Assembly (NCBI RefSeq): GCF_002257705.1
Contig: NZ_LSLK01000057.1
Location: 1-64,000, forward strand
Direction of reading: 5' to 3'
Length of the DNA stretch: 64,000 bases
From: Sporomusa silvacetica DSM 10669
GTDB taxonomy: Bacteria > Bacillota > Negativicutes > Sporomusales > Sporomusaceae
The notes beneath the pieces were generated by a model, which was not told the origin of the DNA, searched no databases, and saw only the letters and a list, made by a program, of their open reading frames with translations. Every line of letters begins with the position of its first letter. Position 1 is the first letter of the stretch. Positions 41,953-51,679 of the stretch are shown here, piece by piece. The position numbers and the translations under genes are program-made.

Positions 41953-43899
41953 TTAGATATCAAGTGCGGCATGATATCCCTGATATATTGCTGTCGTTAT
42001 GGTAGAAGCGGATACACAATCACCGATCTGTATAACATACGGTGCACAATCAATTAGCTCTTCTACTACAGTTCTTCTTGCTCGCTGTCCAAGTGCACAG
42101 ATTACTGTAGTACCTGGAACAAGATGTTCCCCATAAGCGTCCGCACAGACAACACCTTCTTCTGTTACACGCAAGCCCTTATATCCTGTGTGAACATGAA
42201 TCTTATTCATTTCGATTTCCTTTAACAAAATCGGACGGTGTCTGATATTCGCATCCGGAGCCAGTTCCGATCTCATCTCTACCAGTTGTACCACTTTGCC
42301 TTCCTTAGCAAGATGGATGGCTACTTCACAGCCTGCCAATCCGCCTCCCAAAACTACAACTTTGTCGCTGACCTTATCTTGCTTGAGATAATAGTCATTA
42401 ACGACAACTACATTATCCCCATCAAGTCCGGGAATTGGTGGTACCAATGGTTCAGAACCAACGGCAATAATTAAAGCATCCACGTTTTCTTTTTCTACGT
42501 AATCTTTAGTGACGGTCGTATTTAAGCGAATCTCCACACCGGCGTCCTCGGCCAGCTTGCCAAGTGTAACACCTAGTTGATACATTTCATACTTAAAGGG
42601 TAGTGCCTGTTCTCCCTTTAAGATGCCACCTAACTCGTCTGTCATCTCGCAGAGAATGACCTTATGCCCGCGTTTGGCCGCGGTAATGGCAGCTTTTAAG
42701 CCTCCAGGGCCGCCGCCTGCTACCAAAACTTTGCAGGGATGCGCAGAAGGAATCACTTCTGTTCCATCCAGTTCACGGCCGATGAGCGGATTAACCGTAC
42801 AGCGTCTTGTGGAGGTAGCAGCACGTTCCGCCATACAAGTAAAGCATCTTAAGCATTTTACAATATCCTCATCACGGTTGCTCATAACTTTTCTTGGAAG
42901 TTCATGATCAGCAAGCAGCGCACGAGCCATTTCAACTACATCTGCCTTACCACTGGCAATAATTTCTTCCATCATCGCCGGATCATTTAAACCGCCGAGT
43001 GTTGCCACAGGAACGCTTACATGTTTTTTTATTTCAGCTGCAAGGTAGACATTGCAGCCATGAGGTACAAACATAGAGGGATGTGTAATGCTAAATCCTC
43101 GCTGATAAGTGCCTGCCGATACATGTAATAAATCGATCCTTGATTCCAGCAGTTTGGCAATTTCGACACCCTCAGCAAGATCATAGCCGCCATCAAACAA
43201 TTCGGAACCGCTCATTCTAAACTCAATTGGAAAACCAGGGCCAACTGCCTCACGGACACTGTCAATAACTTCCTGAGCAAGCCGCACTCGGTTTTCCAAA
43301 CTACCGCCATATTTATCGGTTCTATGATTGAAATAAGGAGACAAGAACTGATTAATCAGCCAGCCATGGCCGCCATGAATCATAATCATCTCAAAACCAG
43401 CTCTCTTGGCGATTCCAGCACATATACCATATGCTGCTACGATATCAACGATCACTTCTTCGGTAAGCGCCTTTACCCTAAGACCATCCGGACGGACTCC
43501 GTCACTTGGCCCCCACTGGGCAAGTCCGCCTTTCTTATCCTTATCTGTAAGATAAGTTCCGGCATACTGCCCGGAATGAGACAATTCTACACTGGGGATT
43601 GCACCATGACGGCGAATAGCATCTGCCGTGTAGGTAAAGCTGGCTAGGGATCCTACGGTCTTCAGATCCAGATGAAACATATGCGAACCTTCTGTTTCTG
43701 GATGAACCACCACTTCACTGACGGTAACTGCAGCAGCGCCGCCTTTGGCCCTTAACTCGTAAAAAGCAGTAGATGCGCGACCAATAGTACAGTCAGCAGT
43801 AATATCTGTTCCTCCCATAGGGGCGGAAAACATGCGATTGCGGAAATGGACATTTCCAATTTTAATTGATTTACATAGGTTTGGATATTTTCTTTGCAT
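41953..43899 (-). CDS. NADH:flavin oxidoreductase / 2,4-dienoyl-CoA reductase-type enzyme
   Basis: 648 aa in three parts. Residues ~1-330 form an FMN barrel (FRNRMFSAPMGGTDI; ELSHSGQYAG; MIHGGHGWLINQFLSP). A 4Fe-4S site follows (CLRCFTCMAE...RRC). Residues ~390-648 carry FAD and NAD(P) sites (VLVAGGGPGGLKAA and VVVLGGGLAGCEVA). It reduces activated C=C bonds, as in enoate, dienoyl-CoA or BaiCD enzymes. ATG 43899 follows AAAGGAG. A near-consensus sigma-54 promoter lies ~100 bp upstream with a sigma-54 activator gene before it, so expression is inducible. Confidence 0.93.
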   Translation of the reverse strand: MQRKYPNLCKSIKIGNVHFRNRMFSAPMGGTDITADCTIGRASTAFYELRAKGGAAAVTVSEVVVHPETEGSHMFHLDLKTVGSLASFTYTADAIRRHGAIPSVELSHSGQYAGTYLTDKDKKGGLAQWGPSDGVRPDGLRVKALTEEVIVDIVAAYGICAGIAKRAGFEMIMIHGGHGWLINQFLSPYFNHRTDKYGGSLENRVRLAQEVIDSVREAVGPGFPIEFRMSGSELFDGGYDLAEGVEIAKLLESRIDLLHVSAGTYQRGFSITHPSMFVPHGCNVYLAAEIKKHVSVPVATLGGLNDPAMMEEIIASGKADVVEMARALLADHELPRKVMSNRDEDIVKCLRCFTCMAERAATSTRRCTVNPLIGRELDGTEVIPSAHPCKVLVAGGGPGGLKAAITAAKRGHKVILCEMTDELGGILKGEQALPFKYEMYQLGVTLGKLAEDAGVEIRLNTTVTKDYVEKENVDALIIAVGSEPLVPPIPGLDGDNVVVVNDYYLKQDKVSDKVVVLGGGLAGCEVAIHLAKEGKVVQLVEMRSELAPDANIRHRPILLKEIEMNKIHVHTGYKGLRVTEEGVVCADAYGEHLVPGTTVICALGQRARRTVVEELIDCAPYVIQIGDCVSASTITTAIYQGYHAALDI

Positions 43900-43999
43900 A
43901 GTTTCATTCTCCTTTATATGTTTGGATTTAATAAATCTCAAATATACTCAATTTTGTATAATGCTCCTTTCTTGTGAATTTATATACACATTAATATAT

Positions 44000-44015
44000 A
44001 GCAAACTTCGTGCCA
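44000..44015 (-). promoter_or_regulatory. Sigma-54 (-24/-12) promoter
   Basis: TGGCACGAAGTTTGCT on the minus strand matches TGGCACG-N4-TTGCW exactly, with -24 GG and -12 GC. Transcription would start near 43989, ~90 bp before the oxidoreductase start codon. Confidence 0.9.
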
Positions 44016-44101
44016 ATGTTTTAATGCCAGCAAATACACTATCAGCAAGCAATACCATCATTTTCATGTACCTTTTTGTTCATTTTTTTCTCCAATACAA
44101 A

Positions 44102-44135
44102 AGTGGCAATGTACCATTTTAGGTACATTGCCACT
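44102..44135. terminator. 14-bp perfect inverted repeat, terminator and/or activator site
   Basis: AGTGGCAATGTACC-ATTTTA-GGTACATTGCCACT lies 25 bp after the activator gene and ~90 bp upstream of the sigma-54 promoter. On the minus strand TTTTG follows, so it can terminate. The position and dyad also suit an enhancer-binding site. Confidence 0.7.
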
Positions 44136-44160
44136 AACTTACAGCTTTGTTATCACCATA

Positions 44161-45579
44161 TTATTCCCCATCATGTTGACGTTCTATTTCTTTTAATTTG
44201 CGGTAAAGAACAGTGCGGTAAATTCCGAGACGTTCGGCTGCCTTACCAATTTTTCCACCACACTCTTTTACTATATGCTGGATATATTTTCGTTCCACCG
44301 TTTTGACAACCTCGCGCAAGGTGCCATTTAGCCCTAATAAGCTAAAAATATTGTGCTTGTATTCATTTTCTTGAGAAATTGCATCAAAGGCCAGAAAATC
44401 AGGTTGACCAGCCTGCATACTACTAATGACTTTGCGCTCGACGGCACTGCGCAATTCACGTACATTGCCCGGCCACTTATAACTTTGCAAAGCCGAAAAG
44501 GTCTCGGCATCAAATTCAACTTCCAATCCATATTTCTTATTAAAGTAATCCAAGAAGCGTAAGGCCAGAGTCGCGACATCTTCCGGCCTCTCTCTTAGCG
44601 GCGGTATCACTATGGGTATAACATTGAGACGATAATATAAGTCACTGCGCAACTTCCCCTCCGCAACCATCTTTTCCAGGTCCTTATTTGTAGCAGCAAT
44701 AAGCCTAAAATCCATCTTCCGGTCCATATTGCTGCCGATACGCCGAACTTCGTAAGTTTCTAACACCCTCAGCAATTTTGCCTGCAACGAAAAAGGAAGC
44801 TCGGCAATTTCATCTAAAAACAGTGTGCCCTGATGAGCAGCCTCAAACAATCCCACTTTTCCTTCTGCACATGCTCCTGTAAAAGCTCCCTTTTCATAGC
44901 CGAACAGCTCAGATTCAACCAAATTTTCTGGCAGGTTGGCACAATTCACCGCAATAAAGGCTTTCTCGGATCTTTTACTATGCCGATGTATATATTTAGC
45001 TAAAATCTCTTTGCCTGTCCCCGATTCACCTAATAGCAAGACCGTACTATCAACCTGCGCCAAATTATGAGTCTTCAGTAATACTTGCTTCATTTCCTTA
45101 CTTTCCGCCACAATTGTTTCGGTTTCTAAAACATACCTTCTTAAATACTCAATTTCTCGCGTGCGCCGGCTATTCTGTTCTTGTTCCTCGTGGCTAACGG
45201 GTGATTCCTGCGCATCAGGGGGTATTCCGTAGGTTACGACTAAAATAACTTCACCTTTATCGTCAAGCACCGGCGTACTTCTCGAATAATGGACAATGCC
45301 AAGTTTAGTTCTTAACATGCCGCTCTGTTCACACTTTTTTTCTACAGCCTCAAGCGCATAGGATTTATTATAAAATTCGTTGTTTACTAAATCCCTAACA
45401 TTGGATGTAAGCAATCGATCGATTGACATATCAAGCGTCAGGGCTGTCGTTGTATTCGAAAGCAATATATTGCCGTACTTATCAGTTACAAAAATTGTGT
45501 GGGGCAGATTATCAAATATCTGTTTCAAATTTTTTTGAGCAAGTTCATAGCTTGAGCTCACTCCTTTTGCACCTTTCAC
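44161..45579 (-). CDS. Sigma-54-dependent activator with PAS domain
   Basis: 472 aa. PAS sensor at residues ~15-120 (LPHTIFVTDKYGNILLSN). AAA+ domain at ~165-390 with Walker A GESGTGKE, the sigma-54 contact loop GAFTGA, and Walker B LFLDEIAELP. C-terminal Fis-type helix-turn-helix (IGKAAERLGIYRTVLYRKL). It senses a ligand or redox state and activates the downstream oxidoreductase promoter. Translation seems to begin at GTG 45579 after GGGGGCGG. It matches regulators of crotonobetaine/enoate-type genes in anaerobes. Confidence 0.93.
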   Translation of the reverse strand: MKGAKGVSSSYELAQKNLKQIFDNLPHTIFVTDKYGNILLSNTTTALTLDMSIDRLLTSNVRDLVNNEFYNKSYALEAVEKKCEQSGMLRTKLGIVHYSRSTPVLDDKGEVILVVTYGIPPDAQESPVSHEEQEQNSRRTREIEYLRRYVLETETIVAESKEMKQVLLKTHNLAQVDSTVLLLGESGTGKEILAKYIHRHSKRSEKAFIAVNCANLPENLVESELFGYEKGAFTGACAEGKVGLFEAAHQGTLFLDEIAELPFSLQAKLLRVLETYEVRRIGSNMDRKMDFRLIAATNKDLEKMVAEGKLRSDLYYRLNVIPIVIPPLRERPEDVATLALRFLDYFNKKYGLEVEFDAETFSALQSYKWPGNVRELRSAVERKVISSMQAGQPDFLAFDAISQENEYKHNIFSLLGLNGTLREVVKTVERKYIQHIVKECGGKIGKAAERLGIYRTVLYRKLKEIERQHDGE

Positions 45580-45703
45580 TAATCCGCCCCCTAATTCAAA
45601 ATTGCAAATTATCGAATAAGTTCGACAAAAATCTTATCCGTCCTTTAGTAGATTCCCATTTTAATAATTAGGTTTCAGGATTTCCTATTACCGCTGTCTA
45701 TCT

Positions 45704-45845
45704 TCAAACAGTAAAGCCCTGAATAATTTCTTTAAGTTGTTCCGCCATCTTAACTAGGTTTTGGCTGCTCGCGGCAATTTCTTGTACGGATGCTGACTGT
45801 GCTCCTATGGATGCAAAAACGGTTTGTTTTAAAATACTAATGCAG
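45704..45845 (-). pseudogene. Methyl-accepting chemotaxis protein, C-terminal remnant
   Basis: The frame reads SIGAQSASVQEIAASSQNLV, then KMAEQLKEIIQGFTV and stop, the standard C-terminus of a chemoreceptor. Everything before it is lost, and its upstream end runs into the stop region of the HsmA-like gene. Confidence 0.75.
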
Positions 45846-46208
45846 TTTAAAAGCACTAAAGAGTACACCTGAAATCATTGGTATTAACCATATTAGCCAT
45901 ACGAAAATACTTAACTTATGAAAATTAACTTTTAGATAGTTATTCTCTGAGTGTAATACCCATGTTGCCCATATTGTATGAATAAACATAAGAAGGATAG
46001 CAAGCATTCCTGTCAAGCCATGAAAATCAGCCTGAAATCGCCCTGCAATTTGGCTCATTGCAGTAGTACCGATACTATCGAATGCCAATCCTAACCAAAA
46101 AACTACTACGTGCCACCAATTCAAATTGTTTTGAGCCTTTTCTGCTAATACAGCCAGAGTATAAAAAAGACCAGCTAAGCTAATAAAACCAATGGCGATA
46201 ATCATCAT
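45837..46208 (-). CDS. HsmA-like membrane protein
   Basis: 123 aa with four hydrophobic helices: WHVVVFWLGLAFDSIGTTAM, HGLTGMLAILLMFIHTIWAT, and FHKLSIFVWLIWLIPMISG. These match the small membrane family named HsmA (TIGR03987). Its function is not known. The ATG at 46208 (or 46205) follows GGAGG by about ten bases. An earlier TTG overlaps that site. Confidence 0.85.
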   Translation of the reverse strand: MMIIAIGFISLAGLFYTLAVLAEKAQNNLNWWHVVVFWLGLAFDSIGTTAMSQIAGRFQADFHGLTGMLAILLMFIHTIWATWVLHSENNYLKVNFHKLSIFVWLIWLIPMISGVLFSAFKLH

Positions 46209-46402
46209 ATATACTGCATCCTCCAATTAACCCGTGTCTTGCTATATCATATCATAAATAATCCACATCACCACAAAAAACTCTAGCTAGTGGTTGCTAG
46301 CAAGACAGAGGTAATTGGCGTTTTATAGAGAAATCAGAAATGGAAGGAGATGGAATGGAAAGAGTGTAGGATACATCATTTAAACGACGGGAGGAATTAC
46401 AT

Positions 46403-46957
46403 TTGAAAGTAGTAGCATTTCTCGGTAGTCCACGAAATGGCAATACAACCGCTATGGTCAATGCCGTCTGTAAAGGAGCCGTTAGCGCAGGCCATGAGAC
46501 AGAGGTAATCAACCTCGCTAGCCTAAAAATTTCCGATTGCACTGCTTGCTGCGCTTGTAAGAGCGACAAATTCGAGTACTGTGCTATCAAAGATGATATG
46601 CAAGAACTCTATACCAAAATTATCGAAGCTGACTGCCTTGTGTTTGGAACGCCGGTATATATGGGACAAATGACCGGGCAAATGAAAAACTTTTTTGACC
46701 GGTGGTACCCATTCCTAGGCGAGAACTACCACATTTATCATTTACCAGGGAAAAAATATATCACAGTAACCGCCAGTGGCGCACCGGCGGCAGTATTTCA
46801 ATCATTAACAGATTACTTCAATCATTGGCTTGGCAGCTTTTTCAAGATGGAGCTAGTCCAAAATATAGTAGGCGGTGAATTGGGACCAGCAGATGCTATC
46901 AACAGCCAACCCCAACTCCTGACTATGGCCGAGAATGCCGGTCGTACCTTGAAGTAA
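46403..46957 (+). CDS. NADPH-dependent FMN reductase / iron-sulfur flavoprotein type
   Basis: 184 aa, flavodoxin-like: FLGSPRNGNTTAMVNAVCKG binds the FMN phosphate, and CTACCACKSDKFEYCAIKDD is the cysteine cluster region seen in ISF-type proteins. TPVYMGQMTGQMKNFFDRW is the second FMN loop. It reduces flavin or transfers electrons in anaerobic oxidative-stress defence. It starts at TTG eight bases after GGGAGG, and a long terminator follows. Confidence 0.9.
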   Translation: MKVVAFLGSPRNGNTTAMVNAVCKGAVSAGHETEVINLASLKISDCTACCACKSDKFEYCAIKDDMQELYTKIIEADCLVFGTPVYMGQMTGQMKNFFDRWYPFLGENYHIYHLPGKKYITVTASGAPAAVFQSLTDYFNHWLGSFFKMELVQNIVGGELGPADAINSQPQLLTMAENAGRTLK

Positions 46958-46988
46958 CGTAATCGTATAAGAAGAAACATGCTAACGT

Positions 46989-47043
46989 AAAAGACAAAGT
47001 ACCTAATTCGACTTATACCGAAATTAGGTACTTTGTCTTTCTA
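46989..47043. terminator. Long bidirectional terminator
   Basis: AAAGACAAAGTACCTAATT pairs with AATTAGGTACTTTGTCTTT. It sits between the convergent flavin-reductase and helicase genes. Confidence 0.9.
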
Positions 47044-47098
47044 TATACAACCTGTTAACTATTCGCAGTTGTATAGCATTATACTTTAAATTTTACCA

Positions 47099-49477
47099 TT
47101 ATCTCTTAACCCAAAACATTTTTGCCTTAGCCGCAATAGTAGTAACACTTTTGGCACTTACCGCCCCCCGCCATTCTGGTGGAAATAGCCGTCTATACCT
47201 CGGCTGCGAAAACCTAGCATCAATTAAGAGTATCAGTCCCCGGTCTTGTTCGGTACGAATTACCCGTCCAGCTGCTTGCAAGACCTTGTTCATTCCCGGA
47301 TAAACATAGGCGTACTCAAACCCCTGGCGGTTTGTCCTATCAAACCATTGCCTGACGATTTCCCGTTCCAGACAAATCTTAGGTAGACCGACGCCAACAA
47401 TAATGGCCCCAACAAGACGCTCGCCAGTCAGATCAATTCCCTCACCAAATACCCCGCCCAAAACAGCAAAGCCTACAAGGGTAGCCGCGTTGTCATCAGA
47501 AAAGTGTTGTAAAAACTCCGCTCGCTCCGCTTCCGTCATCTCACCCATTTGTCGAATCACCCTTGTTGACGGGTTTTTCGAGGAAAAGCGCTGACATACT
47601 TCCTCCATATAGCGGTAAGATGGTAAAAACACCAGGTAATTTCCCGTTTTTGCCCCAATTGCTGCTGTTATACTATCGACAATAACTTCATAGGTTTGTT
47701 GCCGCATTTTATAGGTAGTACTAATCGTATCCGCAACTAAGAGTCCTAGATTATCATGAGCAAAGGGTGAAGGAACAGCCATTTTGCCATCCTCCTCCTC
47801 ACCACCTAAAATCTCTGAAAAATAAGCCAGCGGCGTTAATGTAGCTGAGAAAAAGATAGTGGCCCGCCCCCGTTTAACCGCCTGCCGAAGCAACTCCGAG
47901 GGATTAACGCAAAATAACTTGAGTTTTACATCTTTTTCTAGCTTCTCACAATATGTCACATACCGCTCATCATACATCTCTGAAGTCCGCAAAAAAGCAT
48001 TGACCTTGAAGTACAGTTCTAATAACTCTTCCCGAAAACTGGTCTGTTCATTCTTTGCCAACCACTTTTCAGCCAACTCCATAAACTTTCTGAGTTGTGG
48101 CAAAATCTTAGCCGGCAGTAATGCTTCCACGTAATAATCGGCTTCGCCCACTGCGGATTTTTCCGCACACAGCTTTCCAGCTGCGAGCATATATGAGTTT
48201 ATCTTGCCCGCAGCTTTAGCCAGCCGGGGAAGTTCGTGATTTAAGCTTTTCTTTAGATCCAGAAAACTCTGTTTGGTTATTTCTGCTGAAAACATGTCCC
48301 TGGCCCGGTCAACAAGATTATGGGCCTCATCCACCAAAAAACAATACTGGTCGTTATTCTCGTAAAAGAAGCGCTTTAGATACACCCGGGGATCAAAAAC
48401 ATAGTTATAGTCACATATAACTATGTCTGCCCACAAAGCTAAATCAAGTGACAATTCAAAGGGGCAAAGCTTATGGTCCCGGGCAACTTGTTCGATTGTC
48501 TCCCGCGTGAAGGCTTCCAGATGCCAGCAATCGTTCAGCGCCAGGTTAATGCGATCATAATAACCCTTAGCATACTGACATTCTTCCGGGGTACAGGCTG
48601 CCCCTGGCATAAAACAGGTTTTGTCTTTGGCAGTCAGAGTCAGCGTTTTACACTGCAACCCTCCTTGCCGCAGCCGGGCAAAGGCCTCTTCTGCTAACTC
48701 CCGGGTTACCGTTTTGGCTGTAAGAAAAAATAATTTCTCCACCTGCCCCAGGCCTAATGCCTTGACGGCTGGAAATATGGTTGCCATTGTCTTGCCGGTA
48801 CCTGTTGGCGCCTGTGCAAACAGCTTACGCCCCTTAGTTAAGGTTGTATATACGGCCACAGCCAATTGCCTCTGACTATGACGAAACTCCGGAAAGGGAA
48901 ATTGCAGCAATTGAGATGAGACATTCCGAACCTCTATCCAGTCGCCAAGCCGCTTAGCCCATAGTGCATACTCTGTTATCAGGGATTCAAAAAAATCTGT
49001 TAGCTCGCCGACAGAATAAACTTTTTCAAAAATTTTCATTTCTAAGCTAGCGACCTGACAGTAAGAAATCTGGACACTTATTTTAGGTAAACCCTGCTGG
49101 ATGGCATACATATAAGCATAGCACTTAGCCTGCGCCCAGTGCAGCGGATTATATTCTTCCTGTATTTCATCAAGCTCATCGGTAACTGACTTGATCTCAT
49201 CAATAGTTACCTGTTTGTTGCCTGTCCCATCTTTTGTAGTAATAACGCCATCAGCCCGCCCGCTGATCTGTAATATCACATCAGGCCGTTCAACCACGAT
49301 TGCCAAACTTACCTCTGGTTCATATTCTGACCCTTGCGCTTGCTGGATTTTACGATGAATCTTACTTCCTTCGACCATGCGGGAACTGCCGGTAAATGTT
49401 GCTGATAAATCTCCTGACCGGAGTACAAATTCAACCAAATTCCGTACTGAAGTTTTTACCACTCTGTTTAAAGACAT
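47099..49477 (-). CDS. DinG/XPD-like DNA helicase with nuclease-like N-terminal domain
   Basis: 792 aa. Residues ~60-180 look like a PD-(D/E)XK fold (SGRADGVI, IDEIKSVTDE, HWAQAKCYAYMYA). The helicase starts with QAPTGTGKTMATI (Walker A). Four cysteines (DKTCFMPGAACTPEEC and a later ALNDCW) should bind the XPD-type 4Fe-4S cluster. Next come LVDEAHNLVD (DEAH) and the C-terminal AAGRVIRTEQDRG motif VI. It is a 5'-3' helicase of DNA repair; the N-terminal domain may cut or only bind. ATG 49477 follows GAAGGG. Confidence 0.9.
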   Translation of the reverse strand: MSLNRVVKTSVRNLVEFVLRSGDLSATFTGSSRMVEGSKIHRKIQQAQGSEYEPEVSLAIVVERPDVILQISGRADGVITTKDGTGNKQVTIDEIKSVTDELDEIQEEYNPLHWAQAKCYAYMYAIQQGLPKISVQISYCQVASLEMKIFEKVYSVGELTDFFESLITEYALWAKRLGDWIEVRNVSSQLLQFPFPEFRHSQRQLAVAVYTTLTKGRKLFAQAPTGTGKTMATIFPAVKALGLGQVEKLFFLTAKTVTRELAEEAFARLRQGGLQCKTLTLTAKDKTCFMPGAACTPEECQYAKGYYDRINLALNDCWHLEAFTRETIEQVARDHKLCPFELSLDLALWADIVICDYNYVFDPRVYLKRFFYENNDQYCFLVDEAHNLVDRARDMFSAEITKQSFLDLKKSLNHELPRLAKAAGKINSYMLAAGKLCAEKSAVGEADYYVEALLPAKILPQLRKFMELAEKWLAKNEQTSFREELLELYFKVNAFLRTSEMYDERYVTYCEKLEKDVKLKLFCVNPSELLRQAVKRGRATIFFSATLTPLAYFSEILGGEEEDGKMAVPSPFAHDNLGLLVADTISTTYKMRQQTYEVIVDSITAAIGAKTGNYLVFLPSYRYMEEVCQRFSSKNPSTRVIRQMGEMTEAERAEFLQHFSDDNAATLVGFAVLGGVFGEGIDLTGERLVGAIIVGVGLPKICLEREIVRQWFDRTNRQGFEYAYVYPGMNKVLQAAGRVIRTEQDRGLILLIDARFSQPRYRRLFPPEWRGAVSAKSVTTIAAKAKMFWVKR

Positions 49478-49745
49478 ATGTATTACCCTTCGTCCTGGAG
49501 TATTGCTTTTACATCCTGCTTCTAGGTTACCACCCCATACGATTGTACTCAAGTGAAACTACGAAAAAGGAGACCACAGGAAAAAACTGCCTATGGCCTC
49601 ATCTGGCACCACTATGTCATTTCTTTTATGTCGAAAAAACTATAATAAAGTCAACTTTGCTAGCAGGAATAAAATATACTGACTTGAATATTAAACAAAT
49701 ATGGTCAAGACAAACAGTAGTTCAGTAAAGGAGCTGATTAGGTTC

Positions 49746-51668
49746 ATGAAGAGCCAAGAGCCATTAGATTCAAGTGTAAAAGAAATGTTAGATGTGGCAA
49801 AAACGAGTAATGTTTCAACTGTGTGGGACCGCTATCAAAGTCAACTGCCGCAATGCGGCTTCGGTGAAAGCGGTATCTGCTGTCGCAACTGTCTGCAGGG
49901 TCCTTGTCGTATTAGCCCCTTTGGTGACGGCCCAGATGTCGGTGTTTGTGGTGCCAGCGCCGATACCATAGTTGCCCGTAACCTCATCCGGGGGATCGCA
50001 GGCGGGGCAGCCAGCCATTCCGGCCACGGTAAGCATTTGGCTCATGTTTTAAAGAAAGTTGCTAAAGGTGAGGCTCTCGCTTACGGGGTCAAAGAAGCAG
50101 CCAAGCTAAACGCCGTGGCCGCACGCTTAGGCATTCCAACTGAAAATCGCAGCACCAAGGAAATTGCTGGCGATGTCGCCCAGGCCGCGCTGGACGAGTT
50201 TTCCGAACGCGAAACTCCCAACGCCTGGGCAGCAACCACCTTGACTGCTGGACGAGTAGCCAAACTAAACGAGCTGAAGGTAATGCCTTATGGTATTGAT
50301 AGCATTATAGCTGAGATCATGCATCGTACTACCCTAGGGGTAGACGCTGACCCAGTAAACTTACTGTTAGGTGGTATTAAAGGGGCAATTGCAGATTTTG
50401 CTGGTTGCCACTTAGGTACTGACTTAGCTGATATCCTTTTTGGTATTCCCGCACCATCAGTGAGCGAAGCCAACATGGGCGTTATTAAAGAGAAGGCCGT
50501 AAACATCGCTCTTCATGGACACAATCCACTGCTTTCCGACATGATCGTCGCCACCTCCCGCGAGCCAGAAATCCTGGCCGAGGCCAAGGCTGCCGGCGCA
50601 GAACAAGGTATCCAGCTAATGGGAATCTGCTGCACTGGCAACGAAGTTCTCATGCGGCATGGCGTACCAACTGTCACCACTGCTGTTTCACAGGAACTGC
50701 CTATTCTTACAGGGGCCATTGATGCCATGATCGTCGATTATCAGTGTGTCTATCCTTCGTTACCTACTGTTGCTGCCTGTTTTGGCACCCCGCTGATTAC
50801 TACCATGGATATCGCGAAAATACCGGGCGCAACCCATATTGAATTTGATGAAGACCATGCTAGCGAAAAGGCCCGCGAAATAATCAGGATAGCAATTACC
50901 GCGTTTAAACGCCGTTGTAATAAGCCTGTTCATATCCCTCCCAAAACCAGTAAGGTGGTTGCAGGCTTCTCGACTGAGACTATTGTGGGCGCCTTAGCCA
51001 AACTAAATGCCGACGACCCGTTGCAACCGCTTGTCGACAATATCGTCAATGGCAATATTCAAGGTGTCGTGTTATTTGCCGGTTGCAGCAATATTAAAGT
51101 CGGCCATGACCAAAATTTTGTCGCTATTGCCAAAGAACTAATTGCCCGCAATATTCTGGTATTGGCTACCGGGTGCGGCGCTGGTGCCTTTGCCCGCAAT
51201 GGCCTCTTAGATCCACAGGCAACACTCGACTATGCTGGCGACGGACTAAAAGCTGTACTCACAGCGATTGGTGAAGCCAATGGACTAAACGGTCCTTTGC
51301 CTCCGATCTTACATATGGGCTCCTGTGTTGATAACTCCCGCCCGGTCGATATTGCAGTGGCACTTGCTAACAAACTAAAAGTAGACATTCCCCAACTCCC
51401 TGTTGTTGCCAGTGCACCTGAATACAAGACAGAAAAAGCCTTAGCCATCGGTACCTGGGCTGCCACCCTTGGCTTGCCTACCCATCTTGGATTGGTGCCG
51501 CCAGTCGTTGGCAGCAAACTGGTCACAAGGATTCTTACCCAGGACATTAAAGAACTAACAGGCGGTTACTTCATCGTCGAGCCAGACCCGATACTAGCAG
51601 CTGAGAAGATTTTCAACGCAATACAGGAACGGCGTCAAAATTTAAATATTAGCACCCGTCGTTGGTAA
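49746..51668 (+). CDS. cooS: Anaerobic carbon monoxide dehydrogenase, catalytic subunit
   Basis: 640 aa. It interconverts CO and CO2. N-terminal cluster ligands are CGFGESGICCRNCLQGPC and VGVCG (clusters D and B). HSGHGKHLAH, GCSNIKVGHD and the TGCGAGAFARNGLLD cysteine belong to the Ni-Fe-S cluster C. GSCVDNSRPVDIAVALA is conserved. The length is normal. AAAGGAG lies 12 bases before ATG 49746; an earlier ATG at 49701 has no ribosome site. It is followed 11 bp later by the electron-transfer ferredoxin gene. No acetyl-CoA synthase subunit is adjacent, so this is a stand-alone CODH. Confidence 0.97.
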   Translation: MKSQEPLDSSVKEMLDVAKTSNVSTVWDRYQSQLPQCGFGESGICCRNCLQGPCRISPFGDGPDVGVCGASADTIVARNLIRGIAGGAASHSGHGKHLAHVLKKVAKGEALAYGVKEAAKLNAVAARLGIPTENRSTKEIAGDVAQAALDEFSERETPNAWAATTLTAGRVAKLNELKVMPYGIDSIIAEIMHRTTLGVDADPVNLLLGGIKGAIADFAGCHLGTDLADILFGIPAPSVSEANMGVIKEKAVNIALHGHNPLLSDMIVATSREPEILAEAKAAGAEQGIQLMGICCTGNEVLMRHGVPTVTTAVSQELPILTGAIDAMIVDYQCVYPSLPTVAACFGTPLITTMDIAKIPGATHIEFDEDHASEKAREIIRIAITAFKRRCNKPVHIPPKTSKVVAGFSTETIVGALAKLNADDPLQPLVDNIVNGNIQGVVLFAGCSNIKVGHDQNFVAIAKELIARNILVLATGCGAGAFARNGLLDPQATLDYAGDGLKAVLTAIGEANGLNGPLPPILHMGSCVDNSRPVDIAVALANKLKVDIPQLPVVASAPEYKTEKALAIGTWAATLGLPTHLGLVPPVVGSKLVTRILTQDIKELTGGYFIVEPDPILAAEKIFNAIQERRQNLNISTRRW

Positions 51669-51679
51669 GGAGGATTACC

